Counted from the stretch's first letter, positions 38,968 to 47,870 are shown. The stretch: 64,000 bases of DNA from Arthrobacter beigongshangensis (GCF_016820585.1 NZ_JADHDX010000001.1:633916-697915), one strand, 5' to 3'. Notes: generated from the letters alone by a model not told the origin. Program-made: numbers and translations.

Positions 38968-39006
38968 AAACGCCTTGTAAGCAATTATGTTTACAAAGCG
39001 TTTTTT
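38968..39006 (+). terminator. Terminator of sigX-rsiX
   Basis: AAACGCCTTGTAA pairs with TTTACAAAGCGTTT, followed by a T tract. Confidence 0.88.
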
Positions 39007-39039
39007 GCTGTATATACTAGAGTAGTAATAAAATATTGA

Positions 39040-39169
39040 TTCATCTTCGGGGCAGGGTGTAATTCCCGACCGGCGGAAATGGAGAGTTTCTCTCCTAGCC
39101 CGCGAGCTTAACAGCTGATTCTGGTGTGATTCCGGAGCCGACAGTATAGTCTGGATGGGAGAAGGTGAA
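39040..39169 (+). ncRNA. FMN riboswitch (RFN element)
   Basis: The closing stem TTCATCTTC/GAAGGTGAA encloses the conserved RFN segments: GGGGCAGGGTGTAATTCCC, GACCGGCGG, AGCCCGCGAGC, the CTGATTCTGGTG side and TCCGGAGCCGACAGT-ATAGTC. Flavin mononucleotide binding should stop expression of the downstream riboflavin transporter gene. Confidence 0.97.
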
Positions 39170-39273
39170 GGTGCGGCCGTCTTTTTGTGTTGTCCACAAA
39201 AAGGGTGCTTTTTTTAAGTGCGGATTAAAGAAGAAGCTTCTTTTATACGTCCTTTTAAATGAACCTTTTAACA

Positions 39274-39310
39274 CTCCCCTGAGCTTATGAATGAGCTTTG
39301 GGGATTTTTT
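39274..39310 (+). terminator. Regulated terminator of the FMN riboswitch
   Basis: TCCCC...AGCT pairs with AGCT...GGGGA and is followed by TTTTTT. It lies about 65 nt before the ribU start. A CTTTTTGTG/CACAAAAAG hairpin between aptamer and terminator (39180-39204) may be part of the switch. Confidence 0.75.
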
Positions 39311-39376
39311 GTAGACAATGATTGACGGAACGACCTTTCCTCTTTTGAAGTGAATCGCAAAAGGAGAGAGGAACAC

Positions 39377-39958
39377 ATGAACAACAAGAAGTTAAGAAAG
39401 ATGATTCTCATCGCAATTCTAGGAAGTATTGGAACGGTGTTAATGCAATTCAATTTCCCGTTGCCAGCACTACCAGGATTTTTGAAAATCGATTTCGGGG
39501 AAATTCCAGCAGTACTAGCAATTATGACAATGGGTCCGGTAGCAGGCATCCTTGTTGAATTGATCAAGAACGTTATGCACTGGTTTATGTCAGGAAGTCC
39601 AACAGGTGTTCCAGTGGGAGAAATTGCGAACTTCGCGACAGGCGTGTTATTCATCCTGCCAATCTATTATATTCACAATAAATTCAAAACATCTAAAGGG
39701 TTAGCTGCTGGACTGATTGCAGGGACAGTTGCTATGGCCGTTGGTATGAGTATTTTGAATTATGTACTATTTTTACCGATGTATACGTACTTCATGAATT
39801 TCCCGGCGATGGCTGGCAGTGAATTATCTGCATTTATCGTTTTGGGGGTTCTACCTTTTAACGTAATCAAAGGAATTATGCTTATGGTAATTACAATGTT
39901 ACTGTTCAAGAGCATGAAAAAATGGATTGCTCAGCAAAGAACTCAATTAATGGCGTGA
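39377..39958 (+). CDS. ribU: RibU (FmnP), riboflavin ECF transporter S component
   Basis: RibU binds riboflavin in the membrane and is energised by the shared EcfAA'T module. The 193-residue protein has about five to six membrane segments and typical stretches FPLPALPGFLKIDFGEIPAV, then MGPVAGILVELIKN and GEIANFATG. ATG 39377 follows GAGAGGAAC. It sits behind the FMN riboswitch, fixing its substrate class. ECF energising subunits are not in the window. Confidence 0.95.
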   Translation: MNNKKLRKMILIAILGSIGTVLMQFNFPLPALPGFLKIDFGEIPAVLAIMTMGPVAGILVELIKNVMHWFMSGSPTGVPVGEIANFATGVLFILPIYYIHNKFKTSKGLAAGLIAGTVAMAVGMSILNYVLFLPMYTYFMNFPAMAGSELSAFIVLGVLPFNVIKGIMLMVITMLLFKSMKKWIAQQRTQLMA

Positions 39959-40013
39959 TTGAGTCAGGAGGCTTTATCTGGATTCAGATAAAAACGTCAC
40001 AATTTAGACATAA

Positions 40014-40051
40014 AGAAAAACCGTCCGAATAACTCGAGGACGGTTTTTCTT
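40014..40051. terminator. Bidirectional terminator between ribU and fer
   Basis: AGAAAAACCGTCC (40014-40026) pairs with GGACGGTTTTTCT (40038-40050); T tracts follow on both strands. Confidence 0.92.
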
Positions 40052-40067
40052 TATGAAGAACGTAAAA

Positions 40068-40367
<300 letters not shown>

Positions 40368-40437
40368 TCATACTTCATTCTAATGATATTGACAACAGTT
40401 TTCAACAAAAAGAATTTGTTTTGTGGAGGAATTTATT

Positions 40438-41478
40438 ATGAATCTTTCTTCAATCCTATTAACAATCATTCAGAAGCTAGATGGTGAGCGAACCATTTAT
40501 GCAGGATTCCATTTATTGCGTGGCAAACGCTCGGGGCAGACGTTACAGGATGTCGAATACTATGGCTTAAAATCTTTCTTCGGTATATTGCCGAAATTGA
40601 CTGTCGAGCACTTTGACGAAGCAGCAACACTGCTGAGGAATTCGGGCTTTATTATAGCGGGGGAAGATTCCTTCGTCAATATAACGCCGAGTGGTCGCCA
40701 GCTTGTAGAGAATTTACCTGTCTATGCGTTTAACGGTTGGGATTATCGGGGCAGAGAAATGATTTTTTTTGCAAGGTTGTCGCTTGCTATCCAGACGGTG
40801 TCGAATTTTAAAGCAGGTGAACATGCATTTATACCGGTTCAAAAAGATTATGATAGCCAAAACTTCATTAGAAACCTATTCCATAAGCAACCGATTAGCG
40901 ATCCTGCATACGCTCGTTATATTGCCGAGGAGCTAAGGCTATGCATAGAGCGTAGTGGCATGGATGATAATCAAAAAATAATTATGACACATAGGCTAAG
41001 TGGTTTTAAGCTAACAGGCTGGACATGGGATCAGTTAGGAGCTCATTTGGGGCTACAGCCGTTTTCGGTATATTTACTTTTTATAGAAGGTTTACATAAG
41101 CTACTCGTTGTAATTGAACAAGCCGCTGATTTGTCTTTTTTACGAAAAATTGCCGACAATATTAAAGTAACGACCTATTTGACTGATTCTTCTAGAAAAA
41201 CACAACAGCTTTTCAATCGAGGATTGTCCATTGAAGAAATTGCGACAACGAGAAATTTAAAATTGAGTACAATTGAAGACCATTTTGTCGAAATGTCTAT
41301 TAATGATCCGCAATTTCCTCTTAGTCAATTTGTCACTGAGGATTACATAGAGGCTGTCGTTGCGAAAGTAAAGGAAGTTGAAACACGTAGGCTACGCATA
41401 TTGAAGGATGAGTTTGGGGAGCTGTCTTATTTTCAGCTACGACTTATTTTAGGTGCACGGACGGGGGCTGGGAGCTAA
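40438..41478 (+). CDS. ypbB: YpbB-like HTH protein, RecQ-partner
   Basis: This 346-residue protein is of the kind encoded before recQ/recS in Bacillales. The C-terminal part (residues 255-300) holds a helicase-associated HTH: TQQLFNRGLSIEEIATTRN, then LKLSTIEDHFVEM, like the HTH found at the end of some RecQ helicases. The N-terminal 200 residues have no motif I recognise. ATG 40438 follows GTGGAGGA. The stop overlaps the recS ATG (TAATG), which suggests the two products work together, the HTH replacing a domain missing from the short helicase. Confidence 0.82.
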   Translation: MNLSSILLTIIQKLDGERTIYAGFHLLRGKRSGQTLQDVEYYGLKSFFGILPKLTVEHFDEAATLLRNSGFIIAGEDSFVNITPSGRQLVENLPVYAFNGWDYRGREMIFFARLSLAIQTVSNFKAGEHAFIPVQKDYDSQNFIRNLFHKQPISDPAYARYIAEELRLCIERSGMDDNQKIIMTHRLSGFKLTGWTWDQLGAHLGLQPFSVYLLFIEGLHKLLVVIEQAADLSFLRKIADNIKVTTYLTDSSRKTQQLFNRGLSIEEIATTRNLKLSTIEDHFVEMSINDPQFPLSQFVTEDYIEAVVAKVKEVETRRLRILKDEFGELSYFQLRLILGARTGAGS

Positions 41479-42914
41479 TGGATATTTATAAAGTACTTCA
41501 AGAAAAATTTGGTTTTGAGCAATTTAGACCGGGGCAAGAAGCGGTCATTCGCGATGTTATCGCCGGCAAAGATACGCTTGCTATTTTGCCAACTGGAGTC
41601 GGCAAATCACTCTGTTATCAGCTACCAGCATATGAATTACAGGGGGCAGTTCTAATCGTTTCACCACTTGTGGCCTTGATGGAGGACCAAGTGGCCATTA
41701 TGAAAAAGAATGGTGAAAAACAGGTTGTTGCATTAAATTCATTTTTGTCATTTTCAGAGAAAAAACGAATTATGGCTGAATTAGGGAAGTATAAATTCAT
41801 TTTCATTTCACCAGAAATGCTATTGCAGAAAAATGTGGTTGCACTATTGCGTACAATTCAGCTTGCGTTAATTGTTGTCGATGAAGCGCATTGTATTTCG
41901 CAATGGGGCTTTGATTTTAGACCGGACTATTTACGGATTGGTGAATTGTTTGGGGAATTTAATCGTCCCGGTGTGCTGGCACTTACTGCTACGGCAAATG
42001 ATAAAGTAATCGCAGATATTCTCCATTATTTACAGCTTCAATCTCCTGCTATTCATCGCCAATCATTGGATCGTCCAAATATTTCTTATGCGATTGTCAA
42101 AGTTGAGAATGAAATGATGAAGACGGAATGGATCAAAGAACGGGTTATGGGGACGATAGGACCCGGTATTATTTATGCTGCTTCTCGAAAAAGGGCAGAT
42201 GAGCTGGCAGTTATTTTACAACAGTTGGGTATAGCGGCTGCTTCCTATCACGCTGGGAAGGAACAGGAAGATCGTGCGTTTATCCAAGAGCAATTTAGTA
42301 CAGGTGAAATTAGCTGGATATGTGCGACAAATGCGTTTGGAATGGGCATACATAAAGATGATATCCGTCAGGTCATTCATGAGCATGTCCCACAAGCTAT
42401 CGCTAGTTATATACAAGAAGTGGGTCGAGCAGGGCGCGACGGTGAACAATCGGCGGCAACTTTACTTTTCACAGCTGATGATGAAAGAAGAATGCGCTTT
42501 ATTGTGCAGGGAGATGTTCCACAGGAAGTAGAAATCAGGCATTACATAGGACTGCTAGGAGACAATATTTCGCCGGATGAAGCGGCAGCGATGACTGGTA
42601 TGAGCGAAACAGGGAAACGCGTCATAGATTATTATAAAGAACGGATGCCAGTTGAGGATGTTATTCAGTGGATGGCAGAATTAGTGCGCGATAAAGAGGC
42701 TCAGCTACAAATTATGTTACGATTAGTCCATTCTGAAAAATGTCTTCGAGAAGTACTATTGGCGTTTTTTGGAGAGATTTGTAATGATAGACCGATATTT
42801 TGTTGTTCTGTTTGTGGGATGAACGAGGGATCGCAGTTTGATCGCCAAAAGGAACTTCACGTTGATCGGCCGATAGTGGATTGGCAGGACAGGTTAATCA
42901 GGCTACTTGGTTAA
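41478..42914 (+). CDS. recS: RecQ-family DNA helicase RecS
   Basis: RecS is a short ATP-dependent 3'-5' helicase of the RecQ family. The 478-residue protein has the Q-motif region (FGFEQFRPGQEAVI), Walker A PTGVGKSLCYQLP near residue 38, DEAH in VVDEAHCISQWGFDFRP, and motif VI QEVGRAGRDGEQSA. The zinc segment is reduced and RQC/HRDC domains are absent, with a few Cys near the end (FCCSVCG). It is coupled to ypbB by a one-base overlap. Confidence 0.92.
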   Translation: MDIYKVLQEKFGFEQFRPGQEAVIRDVIAGKDTLAILPTGVGKSLCYQLPAYELQGAVLIVSPLVALMEDQVAIMKKNGEKQVVALNSFLSFSEKKRIMAELGKYKFIFISPEMLLQKNVVALLRTIQLALIVVDEAHCISQWGFDFRPDYLRIGELFGEFNRPGVLALTATANDKVIADILHYLQLQSPAIHRQSLDRPNISYAIVKVENEMMKTEWIKERVMGTIGPGIIYAASRKRADELAVILQQLGIAAASYHAGKEQEDRAFIQEQFSTGEISWICATNAFGMGIHKDDIRQVIHEHVPQAIASYIQEVGRAGRDGEQSAATLLFTADDERRMRFIVQGDVPQEVEIRHYIGLLGDNISPDEAAAMTGMSETGKRVIDYYKERMPVEDVIQWMAELVRDKEAQLQIMLRLVHSEKCLREVLLAFFGEICNDRPIFCCSVCGMNEGSQFDRQKELHVDRPIVDWQDRLIRLLG

Positions 42915-43011
42915 CAATTTGTAACACAGAAGTCGACAAAGGCAGATTTGATTTTCGCAGTAAAATTCGTCATAATGAAGGAATAGCACGATGTGATAGG
43001 AGAATGTAGCG

Positions 43012-43647
43012 ATGAAAAAAGATAATTACAAAACTGAATTCGAAGAACATAGGAGAGAGATTCTTCAGGATAGTGACAGTCTACCATCCCGTGCAGAATT
43101 GCATAGGAAAGGTCGCAAGCCGAAAAGGAAATCTAGTCATTTAATGATTAATATCGTTCTCGGATTATTTACGCTAATACCAGTTATTATTTTAGTTTAT
43201 GTTGTTTCTGATTTTTATAATCCAGGTAGTAATCCGTCAGCTAAAGATGGAGATGCTGTCGTTAGCTATGAAGAAACAGATAAAAAGAAACCTGATGATG
43301 CACAAAAAGATGTTGACCAAGACATCGCTTTAGAAGACGAAGATAATAAAGATGAGGAAAAAGACAAAGAAGTGGTGACTCCAGAGACGGAGCCTGAATC
43401 TGAAACAAAGCCAGACGAAAAGCCGGAAAAACCTGTCGTAGTTGTCAATCCGACGCCCGAACAAGAAGCTGAAGGAAAAACAGAGCAAGAGTCGACGGTG
43501 AAAACGCATAAGGTAGCTGACGGAGAAACACTTTACCGCATATCTGTTAAATATTATGGATCAGACGTTGGTGTAGAGAAAATTAAAAATGCAAATGGTT
43601 TAACATCCAATAATATTATGGTCGGACAGACGCTCACGATTCCTTGA
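43012..43647 (+). CDS. ypbE: LysM-domain membrane protein (YpbE-like)
   Basis: This 211-residue protein has a basic cytoplasmic start (residues 1-45) and one membrane segment (MINIVLGLFTLIPVIILVYVV, about 46-66, given here in part). A long highly acidic, Pro/Glu/Lys-rich spacer (75-155) leads to a C-terminal LysM peptidoglycan-binding domain (HKVADGETLYRISVKYYG through QTLTIP). It probably spans the membrane and reaches into the wall. The ATG follows GATAGGAGAATG. The spacer composition (DEDNKDEEKDKE) is low complexity. Confidence 0.85.
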   Translation: MKKDNYKTEFEEHRREILQDSDSLPSRAELHRKGRKPKRKSSHLMINIVLGLFTLIPVIILVYVVSDFYNPGSNPSAKDGDAVVSYEETDKKKPDDAQKDVDQDIALEDEDNKDEEKDKEVVTPETEPESETKPDEKPEKPVVVVNPTPEQEAEGKTEQESTVKTHKVADGETLYRISVKYYGSDVGVEKIKNANGLTSNNIMVGQTLTIP

Positions 43648-43678
43648 GTTGTTTGATTGTCTATACAAGTAAAGAAAG

Positions 43679-43706
43679 GGGCAAAGTGTCTTGCTTTGCC
43701 TTTTTT
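43679..43706 (+). terminator. Terminator of ypbE
   Basis: GGCAAAG pairs with CTTTGCC, followed by six T. The T tract runs directly into the first stem of repeat copy D. Confidence 0.85.
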
Positions 43707-44014
43707 ATGTTCATTCAGCAGAACCCCCTGCTGAATGAACATAAATGAAGGTAACCTAAGTGCGCCACGTCCTGTGGCAACGGTTGCATGATCGACATCC
43801 TGTCGACCCGCGGATGTTACAAATTTTTAAGGGGACTAAAAGGAAGGCAGTCTAAGATCGCGACGTCCTAATTATGTGCCTTAATTTCTGCAAAAAGCAC
43901 AGAAATACGGCAAATCGAACCCTTCGCAGTTCGATTCGCAACGACTGCATGACCTGCATCATGCAGGCCTCAAGCTCGAAAAAATCTGAACGTAATTACG
44001 CCACGGCGTAATTG
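43707..44014 (+). repeat. Structured intergenic repeat, copy D (compound, about 300 bp)
   Basis: It opens with a 15-bp perfect stem, 43707-43721 with 43728-43742. Next come GCCAC-GTCCT-GTGGC (43764-43778) and TCGACA-TCC-TGTCGA (43792-43806), then the core CGGATGTTACAAATTTTTAA, then a second insert with CCTGCAT-C-ATGCAGG (43953-43967). The closing AAAAAATCTGAAC and the terminal hairpin AATTACGCC/GGCGTAATT (43994-44013) follow. Order and duplication suggest one element inserted into another. It ends 4 nt before the ribosome-binding site of ypbG. Confidence 0.8.
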
Positions 44015-44028
44015 ATTGGAAGGAGGGC

Positions 44029-44826
44029 ATGATTACGGTCAATAAAATGGTATGGCTCGTTTTTTCGATGGCGATTGGATTTTTTACTTTTATGTTTATG
44101 AATGCAAGACAAAAAAATGTTATGTTCCATGATATGAAACTAAGTGCTGGGAATGCTGTCAGTAAGCAGCTGACGGTATTTTTTATCTCCGATATTCATC
44201 GACGAAAAATAGATGGGAAACTACTGGCTAAAATTTGTGAAGGCCGTGAAATAGATGTTGTCATTATCGGTGGAGATCTCGCGGAAAGAGGTGTCCCGTT
44301 AACACGTATTACACAAAATATTCGTCAACTTGCCAGTCTAGGGCCTTTATTTTACGTGTGGGGAAATAATGACCGTGAAGTTGGCGAAGCAGCAATGAGG
44401 GAAATACTGGAGTGCTATGGGGGGAAGGTTTTAGATAATGAATCGGTGTCTATCCCTGGCCATTCAGATTGGGGATTATGTGGAACGGATGATCCTTCGA
44501 GTCAAAATGTTAATATTGAATCGGCCCTCCGCGGCATTGACCAGTATAAGGAAGTCATAGTTGTCACGCATACACCATCATTATTTCGAAAAGTAGAGCA
44601 GATGTGTCATCCTCGTCTGATGCTCGCAGGTCATACGCATGGTGGGCAAATCCGATTAGGTAAATGGGGCTTGCAGGAAAAAGGAGCGTTCCGCCTAGAT
44701 CAGGGGAGAGCTAAGCTCGTAAGCAATGGATATGGCACCTCCACGCTACCTCTTCGATTAGGGGCAGCACCTGAATGCCATGTAATTGCTATTCATTATG
44801 AAGAAAGTGTACTAAAGGAGCTGTAA
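44029..44826 (+). CDS. ypbG: Metallophosphoesterase (YpbG-like)
   Basis: This is a 265-residue calcineurin-type metallophosphoesterase with an N-terminal membrane anchor (residues 7-25). The metal-ligand series is visible: FISDIHRRK (DxH), IIGGDLAERG (GDxxx), WGNNDRE (GNxD/E), VVTHTPSLF and LAGHTHGGQIRLG (GHTH). Such proteins cleave phosphodiesters at the membrane face; the substrate is unknown. The start is close to GGAAGGAGGG (spacing 5 from GGAAGG). It is followed by ypdA after 7 nt. Confidence 0.87.
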   Translation: MITVNKMVWLVFSMAIGFFTFMFMNARQKNVMFHDMKLSAGNAVSKQLTVFFISDIHRRKIDGKLLAKICEGREIDVVIIGGDLAERGVPLTRITQNIRQLASLGPLFYVWGNNDREVGEAAMREILECYGGKVLDNESVSIPGHSDWGLCGTDDPSSQNVNIESALRGIDQYKEVIVVTHTPSLFRKVEQMCHPRLMLAGHTHGGQIRLGKWGLQEKGAFRLDQGRAKLVSNGYGTSTLPLRLGAAPECHVIAIHYEESVLKEL

Positions 44827-44833
44827 AAAAGTT

Positions 44834-45817
44834 ATGAAGGAAATGAACCGAAAAGATGTCATTGTTGTTGGGGGCGGACCTTGTGGCCTGTCTGCAGCAA
44901 TTGAATTAAAGCAAATTGGACTGGATGTAGTTGTGATTGAAAAGGGGAATATTGTTAACTCGATTTATCATTATCCAACACATCAAACGTTTTTCAGTTC
45001 GAGTATTAAATTATCAATTGGTGATATCCCATTCATCACGGCGGTTGATAAGCCGAAACGTAACGATGCATTAGTTTATTATCGCAAGGTGGCGGAGCTA
45101 AAAGAAATCGCGATTCAAAGCTTTGAAAAAGTGGAAGATATCGAGCGAGAAATTGAAGGCTTCCGAGTGGTGACGGATAAGGATGAGTATTTTGCTACCA
45201 ATGTTGTCGTTGCTACGGGTTATTATGATAATCCAAATCGGCTTGGTGTTGAGGGAGAGGATTTACCGAATGTCTTCCACTATTTCAAAGAGGCTCATCC
45301 ATTCTTCGGGAAAAAGGTTGTCGTTATTGGTGGTAAGAATTCATCAGTCGATGCTGCGCTTGAATTGGAGCGTGCAGGTGCATCAGTAACAGTTGTTTAC
45401 AGAGGCTCTGAGTATTCACCGAGTGTGAAGCCTTGGATTTTACCAGGATTCGATAGCCTCGTCCGTGCGGGTGACATCGAGATGCATTTTAATGCGCATG
45501 TCGTTGCGATTACAGAGTCGAGTGTGACGATTGAGCAGCAAGGAGAAACATTTGTTATTGATAATGACTATGTCTTTGCGATGATTGGCTATCATCCGGA
45601 TTATGCTTTTTTGAAAAGCATCGGTATTTCGACGGATGAAGAAAGTGGTTGTCCTACTTTTAATGAGGAAACGATGGAAACAAACGTACAGGGGCTCTAT
45701 ATTGCTGGCGTTATTGCGGCAGGAAATAATGCGAATGAAATATTTATCGAAAATGGTAAGTTCCATGGCGGCATGATTGCCCGCTCGATTAAAGCAAAAC
45801 AAGTGGTTGTGAAATAG
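44834..45817 (+). CDS. ypdA: YpdA (Bdr), bacillithiol-disulfide reductase
   Basis: YpdA reduces oxidised bacillithiol with NADPH, supporting bacilliredoxins in redox defence. The 327-residue flavoprotein has the FAD-binding IVVGGGPCGLSAAIEL (residues 10-25, with the Cys that is functionally important in YpdA) and the NADPH-binding VVVIGGKNSSVDAALELE near residue 158. A C-terminal FAD contact GLYIAGVIAAGNNANEIFIE follows. It lacks a CxxC redox centre, as expected for YpdA. The ATG follows AAAGGAG. Confidence 0.92.
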   Translation: MKEMNRKDVIVVGGGPCGLSAAIELKQIGLDVVVIEKGNIVNSIYHYPTHQTFFSSSIKLSIGDIPFITAVDKPKRNDALVYYRKVAELKEIAIQSFEKVEDIEREIEGFRVVTDKDEYFATNVVVATGYYDNPNRLGVEGEDLPNVFHYFKEAHPFFGKKVVVIGGKNSSVDAALELERAGASVTVVYRGSEYSPSVKPWILPGFDSLVRAGDIEMHFNAHVVAITESSVTIEQQGETFVIDNDYVFAMIGYHPDYAFLKSIGISTDEESGCPTFNEETMETNVQGLYIAGVIAAGNNANEIFIENGKFHGGMIARSIKAKQVVVK

Positions 45818-45824
45818 GAAAAGT

Positions 45825-45871
45825 AAAGGCTACTCAATGCCCGAATTTCGGTGAGCGAGTAGCCTTTTTTT
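45825..45871 (+). terminator. Terminator of ypbG-ypdA
   Basis: AAAGGCTACTC (45825-45835) pairs with GAGTAGCCTTT (45857-45867) with T's after. Confidence 0.9.
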
Positions 45872-45883
45872 AGTGTAACTACT

Positions 45884-46145
45884 GGGGTAGTCCAGTTTCC
45901 TTAATACGTAGTCCAGTTTGCTCGGGGTAGCCCAGTTTCACAGATACGTAGTCGAGTTTTGCGCAGGGTAGTCCAGTTTCCTTAATACGTAATCCAGTTT
46001 GCCCGGGGTAGCCCAGTTTCACAGATACGTAGTCGAGCTTTGTGCAGGGGTAGCCCAATTTCATTAATACGTAATCCAGTTTGCCCGGGGTGGCCCAGTT
46101 TTACTGATACGTAGTCGAGTTTTACGCAGGGGTAGCCCAGTTTTT
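45884..46145. repeat. Array of 13 degenerate GTAGTCCAGTTT motifs at about 20-bp spacing
   Basis: Twelve-mers related to GTAGTCCAGTTT start at 45887, 45908, 45927, 45948, 45968, 45989, 46008, 46029, 46050, 46071, 46090, 46111 and 46132. Spacing is 19, 20 or 21 bp. Sequence variants recur every fourth copy (81-82 bp), so the array grew by duplication of a four-unit block. It lies between the convergent genes ypdA and ansA and fills nearly the whole gap. An open frame on the reverse strand is a by-product of the repeat period. Confidence 0.9.
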
Positions 46146-46163
46146 GTACACATCCTAATTAAC

Positions 46164-47102
46164 TTACTCTAAACAAAGTTCGAGAAGAAGCTTTAACCGT
46201 GCTTTTTGACCACTTAGTCCATGCTCAAAGCGAACGCCCATATCTTTCAGCATTTTGCCTCCGCCTTCGTAGGCGTATATATCCTGTGCAATGCCGTTAA
46301 AGCAACGTGAAACAACGATGACAGGGATGTTTTCCCCCAATAGTTGCTGAATACCTAGCAGTAAAGCTGGCGGCACGTTCCCTTGACCAAGACCTTCTAG
46401 TACGACACCGTCATAGCCCAGTGAAGCAACCGATTGGAGCATATCGGGTTCCATACCGGCATAGATTTTGAACATGGCCACTTTTTTCTGAATATCCTTC
46501 ACTGGAAGGTGAACCCGTGCTAAAGGCGCATGATGGAAATGAATAGCCGATTTCGTCACAATACCGATAGGTCCATATTGTGGACTTTGGAAGGTTGATA
46601 CACTGCTGCTATGGGTTTTCGTCACATTGGTTGCAGTATGTATTTCATCATTTAAAACAACTAGTACACCCTTGGCTTTTGCATTATCAGCGGCTGCTAC
46701 TCGAACAGCCGCCATCAGATTATAAACTCCGTCCGCACCGATTTCATTAGAAGAACGCATGGCACCTGTCAAAACAATGGGAACGCCATAGTTCGTCGAC
46801 AGCTCTAAAAAGTAGGCGGTTTCTTCAAGTGTATCTGTGCCATGTGTGATGACGATACCATCAAAGCTACTATCTGCAATCTCTCGATCAATTATTAGTT
46901 TTAACTCAAGCATATGAACAGGTGTAATATGGGGGGATGGTAAATTGAATGCTTCAATTTCGGTAATGTTTGCGAACTGTTGAATATTGTCGATTTCCAA
47001 TGCCAGTGGATTAGCAGCACTTAAAATGACGCCTCCTGTTTCGCTATTTAACTGCATTGAAATTGTCCCACCGGTATGGATTAATAGAATATTTTTCTTC
47101 AA
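46164..47102 (-). CDS. ansA: L-asparaginase, type I
   Basis: AnsA hydrolyses asparagine to aspartate and ammonia. The 312-residue protein has both catalytic threonine motifs: LLIHTGGTISM (residues 6-16) and GIVITHGTDTLEETAYFLE (near 82-100). The conserved LTGAMRSSNEIGADG follows. The reverse-strand start follows AGGAGGG. It occupies the place between ypdA and prsW where B. subtilis has gudB, and is transcribed toward ypdA, with the motif array just beyond its 3' end. No ansB or ansR is nearby. Confidence 0.93.
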   Translation of the reverse strand: MKKNILLIHTGGTISMQLNSETGGVILSAANPLALEIDNIQQFANITEIEAFNLPSPHITPVHMLELKLIIDREIADSSFDGIVITHGTDTLEETAYFLELSTNYGVPIVLTGAMRSSNEIGADGVYNLMAAVRVAAADNAKAKGVLVVLNDEIHTATNVTKTHSSSVSTFQSPQYGPIGIVTKSAIHFHHAPLARVHLPVKDIQKKVAMFKIYAGMEPDMLQSVASLGYDGVVLEGLGQGNVPPALLLGIQQLLGENIPVIVVSRCFNGIAQDIYAYEGGGKMLKDMGVRFEHGLSGQKARLKLLLELCLE

Positions 47103-47161
47103 GTTGGACCCTCCTATGAAAGGTAATTCATGGTATAATGGTATTGATTGGGGGTGCGCCT

Positions 47162-47845
47162 ATGTTCATATTGCTGACAGTGGCAATTGCGCCAGGTTTG
47201 GCGCTCTTCAGCTATTTCTATTTGAGAAAGCAAATTGCGAAAGAACCATCACGTACATTATTTCATACATTTATATATGGCGCTATCATGACTTTCCCGA
47301 TTATGTTCATTCAGCACGTTTTTGAAGAAGAATCCATTTTTTCTAGTTACTTTTTGCAAAATGTTATTTTTACGAGTGGAATCGAAGAGTTTTTCAAATG
47401 GCTGATCCTACTCATTGCAATTTACAAGCATGTAGAATTCGAGGATGCCTATGATGGTATTTTATATGGTGCCAGCGTCTCACTCGGTTTTGCTACCGTT
47501 GAAAACATAATTTATTTGCTTGCGTTTGGTGCGGATGTAGCATTTATGCGGGCTTTGTTACCAGTTTCAAGTCATGCCTTATTCGGTGTCGTGATGGGCT
47601 ATTATTTTGGGCATGCAAAATTTGCTGTTGAATCCAATATTAACAAATATTTATTCCTAGCGCTTCTTGCCCCGTACTGTCTTCACTTTATGTATAATGG
47701 AATTACTTCGATAAATGTGCTCTCGCAGTATTTAATTATCCCATTCATGCTATTCCTTTGGTGGTTCGGCTTGACGAGAGTAAAATACGCGCATACGTTT
47801 GCGATGCAGCAATTCAGACGCAAAACTAAAACGATGACAAAATGA
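47162..47845 (+). CDS. prsW: PrsW intramembrane protease
   Basis: PrsW makes the first cut in the anti-sigma factor RsiW, activating SigW. The 227-residue polytopic protein (about seven membrane segments) has the family acidic motifs: EEFFKW in SGIEEFFKWLILL (EExxK, near residue 75), FEDAYDGILYG and the histidine in LPVSSHALFGVVMG, plus FIQHVFEEE. ATG 47162 follows TGGGGGTG and matches the family start. An extended -10 (TGGTATAAT, about 47131) lies 23 nt before. sigW/rsiW are not in the window. Confidence 0.92.
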   Translation: MFILLTVAIAPGLALFSYFYLRKQIAKEPSRTLFHTFIYGAIMTFPIMFIQHVFEEESIFSSYFLQNVIFTSGIEEFFKWLILLIAIYKHVEFEDAYDGILYGASVSLGFATVENIIYLLAFGADVAFMRALLPVSSHALFGVVMGYYFGHAKFAVESNINKYLFLALLAPYCLHFMYNGITSINVLSQYLIIPFMLFLWWFGLTRVKYAHTFAMQQFRRKTKTMTK

Positions 47846-47870
47846 TCCAGCTCACGCTGGGTCATTTTTA
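47841..47870 (+). terminator. Terminator of prsW
   Basis: AATGATCCAGC-TCAC-GCTGGGTCATT plus TTTA; the stem begins within the prsW stop codon region. Confidence 0.85.

Noticed and set aside
45879..46064. A 61-codon reverse-strand ORF with repeating KLGYP/TGLRIKETGLP units
   Set aside because: It is a by-product of the 81-bp DNA repeat being divisible by three; there is no ribosome-binding site, and later blocks with an 82-bp period break the frame.
45884..46145. CRISPR array
   Set aside because: Motifs are degenerate 12-mers only about 8 bp apart with no unique spacers, and no cas gene is present.
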